From assembly GCA_910579325.1 (NCBI GenBank), contig CAJTTU010000079.1, positions 2,239 to 16,718 of the forward strand: a DNA stretch of 14,480 bases, read 5' to 3'. Below are positions 13,595-14,480 of the stretch, piece by piece. Each line of letters starts with the position of its first letter. The first letter of the stretch is position 1. The position numbers and the translations under genes are program-made. The DNA is from an uncultured Lachnospiraceae bacterium. Its GTDB lineage: Bacteria; Bacillota; Clostridia; Lachnospirales; Lachnospiraceae. The notes below the pieces were generated by a model. That model made no database searches. It saw only the letters and a list, made by a program, of their open reading frames with translations, and was not told where the DNA came from.

Positions 13595-14479
13595 ATGGAA
13601 GCGATTAAAACGATGAATCTGACGAAATATTATGGGAAATCCAGAGGCGTGGTAAAGCTGAATCTGTCTGTGGAAGAAGGAGAGGTTTTCGGCTTTATCG
13701 GGCCGAACGGCGCGGGAAAATCCACAACGATCCGTATGCTTTTGGGGCTTATTTCACCAACATCGGGCAGAGGGCGGATTTTTGGGAAACATATCGGGCG
13801 GGAGAAAAAAGAGATTCTGCGGAATATCGGCTATCTTCCTTCCGAAGCCTTGTTTTACCCCGGAATGCGGGTCAGGGATGTGCTGAAGCTGTCGGCCGAT
13901 CTGAGACAGATGGATTGCAAAGATGTAGCAAAAAGGCTTTGCGACCGCCTGCAGCTTGACCCCTCCCGGAAGGTGGATGAGCTGTCTTTCGGTAATCGGA
14001 AGAAGGTGGGGATTGTATGCGCCCTGCAAAGCTGTCCGAAGCTGCTGATTCTTGATGAGCCGACCGGAGGGCTTGACCCGTTGATGCAGAGGGCGTTTTT
14101 TGAGATTGTCAGGGAGAGGAACCGGGACGGGGCGACGGTATTTTTGTCCAGCCATGTGTTATCCGAGATTCAGCATAACTGCACCCGGGCGGCGATTATC
14201 CGGGAGGGAAAAATCATTGCCTGTGATAGTGTGGATGCGCTGGCAAAAAACAATGCCAGGCGTGTGACCGTGTATGGCAGCGTGGATTTGAGCGGTCTTG
14301 ACGGCGTCCGGGATGTCCGGGACAGGGCAGAGGGGGGCGGGGCGGTAAGCTTCCTTTACAGCGGGGACATGAATCTCCTTTTAAAGGCTTTGGCTAGAGG
14401 GAGGATTTCCGACATTTCCATATCAGAGCCGGATTTGGAAGAGGTATTTATGCATTACTATGAGGAGGACAGAAAATGA
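13595..14479 (+). CDS. ABC transporter ATP-binding protein (ABC-2 exporter type)
   Basis: A 294-residue ATPase subunit that would power a membrane exporter at the inner face of the membrane. It shows the A-loop Tyr in KYYGK, Walker A GPNGAGKST (36-44), the signature LSFGNRKK (130-137), Walker B LLILDEPTGGLD (150-161), and the H-loop His187 in SSHVLSE. LSFGN replaces the common LSGGQ, a variation I associate with a Firmicute ABC-2 subgroup. The C-terminal domain from about 220 ends in SEPDLEEVFMHYYE, usual for drug, antibiotic or bacitracin-type exporters. GGAG at 13581-13584 supports ATG 13595; the longer frame overlaps the TetR gene. The stop overlaps the next start as ATGA. Substrate is unknown; TetR control suggests a toxic compound or peptide. 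Confidence 0.94.
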   Translation: MEAIKTMNLTKYYGKSRGVVKLNLSVEEGEVFGFIGPNGAGKSTTIRMLLGLISPTSGRGRIFGKHIGREKKEILRNIGYLPSEALFYPGMRVRDVLKLSADLRQMDCKDVAKRLCDRLQLDPSRKVDELSFGNRKKVGIVCALQSCPKLLILDEPTGGLDPLMQRAFFEIVRERNRDGATVFLSSHVLSEIQHNCTRAAIIREGKIIACDSVDALAKNNARRVTVYGSVDLSGLDGVRDVRDRAEGGGAVSFLYSGDMNLLLKALARGRISDISISEPDLEEVFMHYYEEDRK

Positions 14480-14480
14480 C
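14476..14480 (+). CDS. First bases of the next gene, probably the ABC permease
   Basis: ATG at 14476 overlaps the stop of the ATPase gene (ATGA) and is preceded by GAGGAGGA at 14462-14469, a strong Shine-Dalgarno sequence. Only ATGAC is inside the window, so the product is inferred purely from operon logic: ATPases of this type are normally followed by their membrane subunit. Confidence 0.5.

Noticed and set aside
1..14480. CRISPR arrays, insertion sequences, phage genes, tRNA genes or attachment sites
   Set aside because: I saw no regularly spaced repeats, transposase or integrase motifs, terminal inverted repeats or tRNA-like clover folds in the window.

Overview
The window looks like chromosomal DNA of a Gram-positive anaerobe of the class Clostridia, most likely a Lachnospiraceae member. 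The reasons are the order dgt-dnaG-rpoD-trmK-nif3-like, purine-rich Shine-Dalgarno sites before most genes, a short RpoD, a TGS/kinase fusion of the nucleoside kinase type, and moderate GC with many cgg/ccg/ctg codons. Taxonomy is inferred from gene content and style, not from a search. Almost everything here is ordinary core genome. I did not find a clear undescribed protein system; the points worth a second look are mostly RNA and regulatory structures.

Layout. Positions 1-3768 are a cell-surface polysaccharide type neighbourhood: the tail of an unrecognised ORF (+), a GT2 glycosyltransferase on the minus strand, a second, divergent GT2 glycosyltransferase, and 20 bp after it a lipoprotein of the GHL10/DUF187 (YngK-like) family. 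Positions 3769-4035 are a regulatory gap with two sigma-70-like promoters, a perfect 12-bp palindrome and a strong GC-rich hairpin, all pointing towards dgt. Positions 4036-9745 form a compact macromolecular-synthesis operon: dGTPase, DNA primase, the primary sigma factor, the tRNA m1A22 methyltransferase TrmK and a Nif3-like metal-binding protein (the last two overlap by ATGA), closed by an intrinsic terminator.

Positions 9833-11614 carry a nucleoside (uridine-type) kinase with an N-terminal tRNA-synthetase-like half. It has its own promoter and a structured leader that ends just before the Shine-Dalgarno site. After a bidirectional terminator come a NUDIX hydrolase and another bidirectional terminator, which it shares with the convergent RNase P RNA gene (minus strand, about 475 nt, with an unusually long P12 arm). 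From 12914 to the right edge is a TetR repressor plus ABC exporter operon: a promoter overlapped by an inverted-repeat operator, the regulator, the ATPase, and the first bases of a translationally coupled next gene.

How the parts fit. The dgt-to-nif3 block co-expresses dNTP pool control, replication priming, housekeeping transcription and tRNA modification. The kinase and NUDIX genes are nucleotide-metabolism neighbours under separate control. The TetR/ABC unit is probably an autoregulated efflux or export system whose membrane subunit lies beyond the window.
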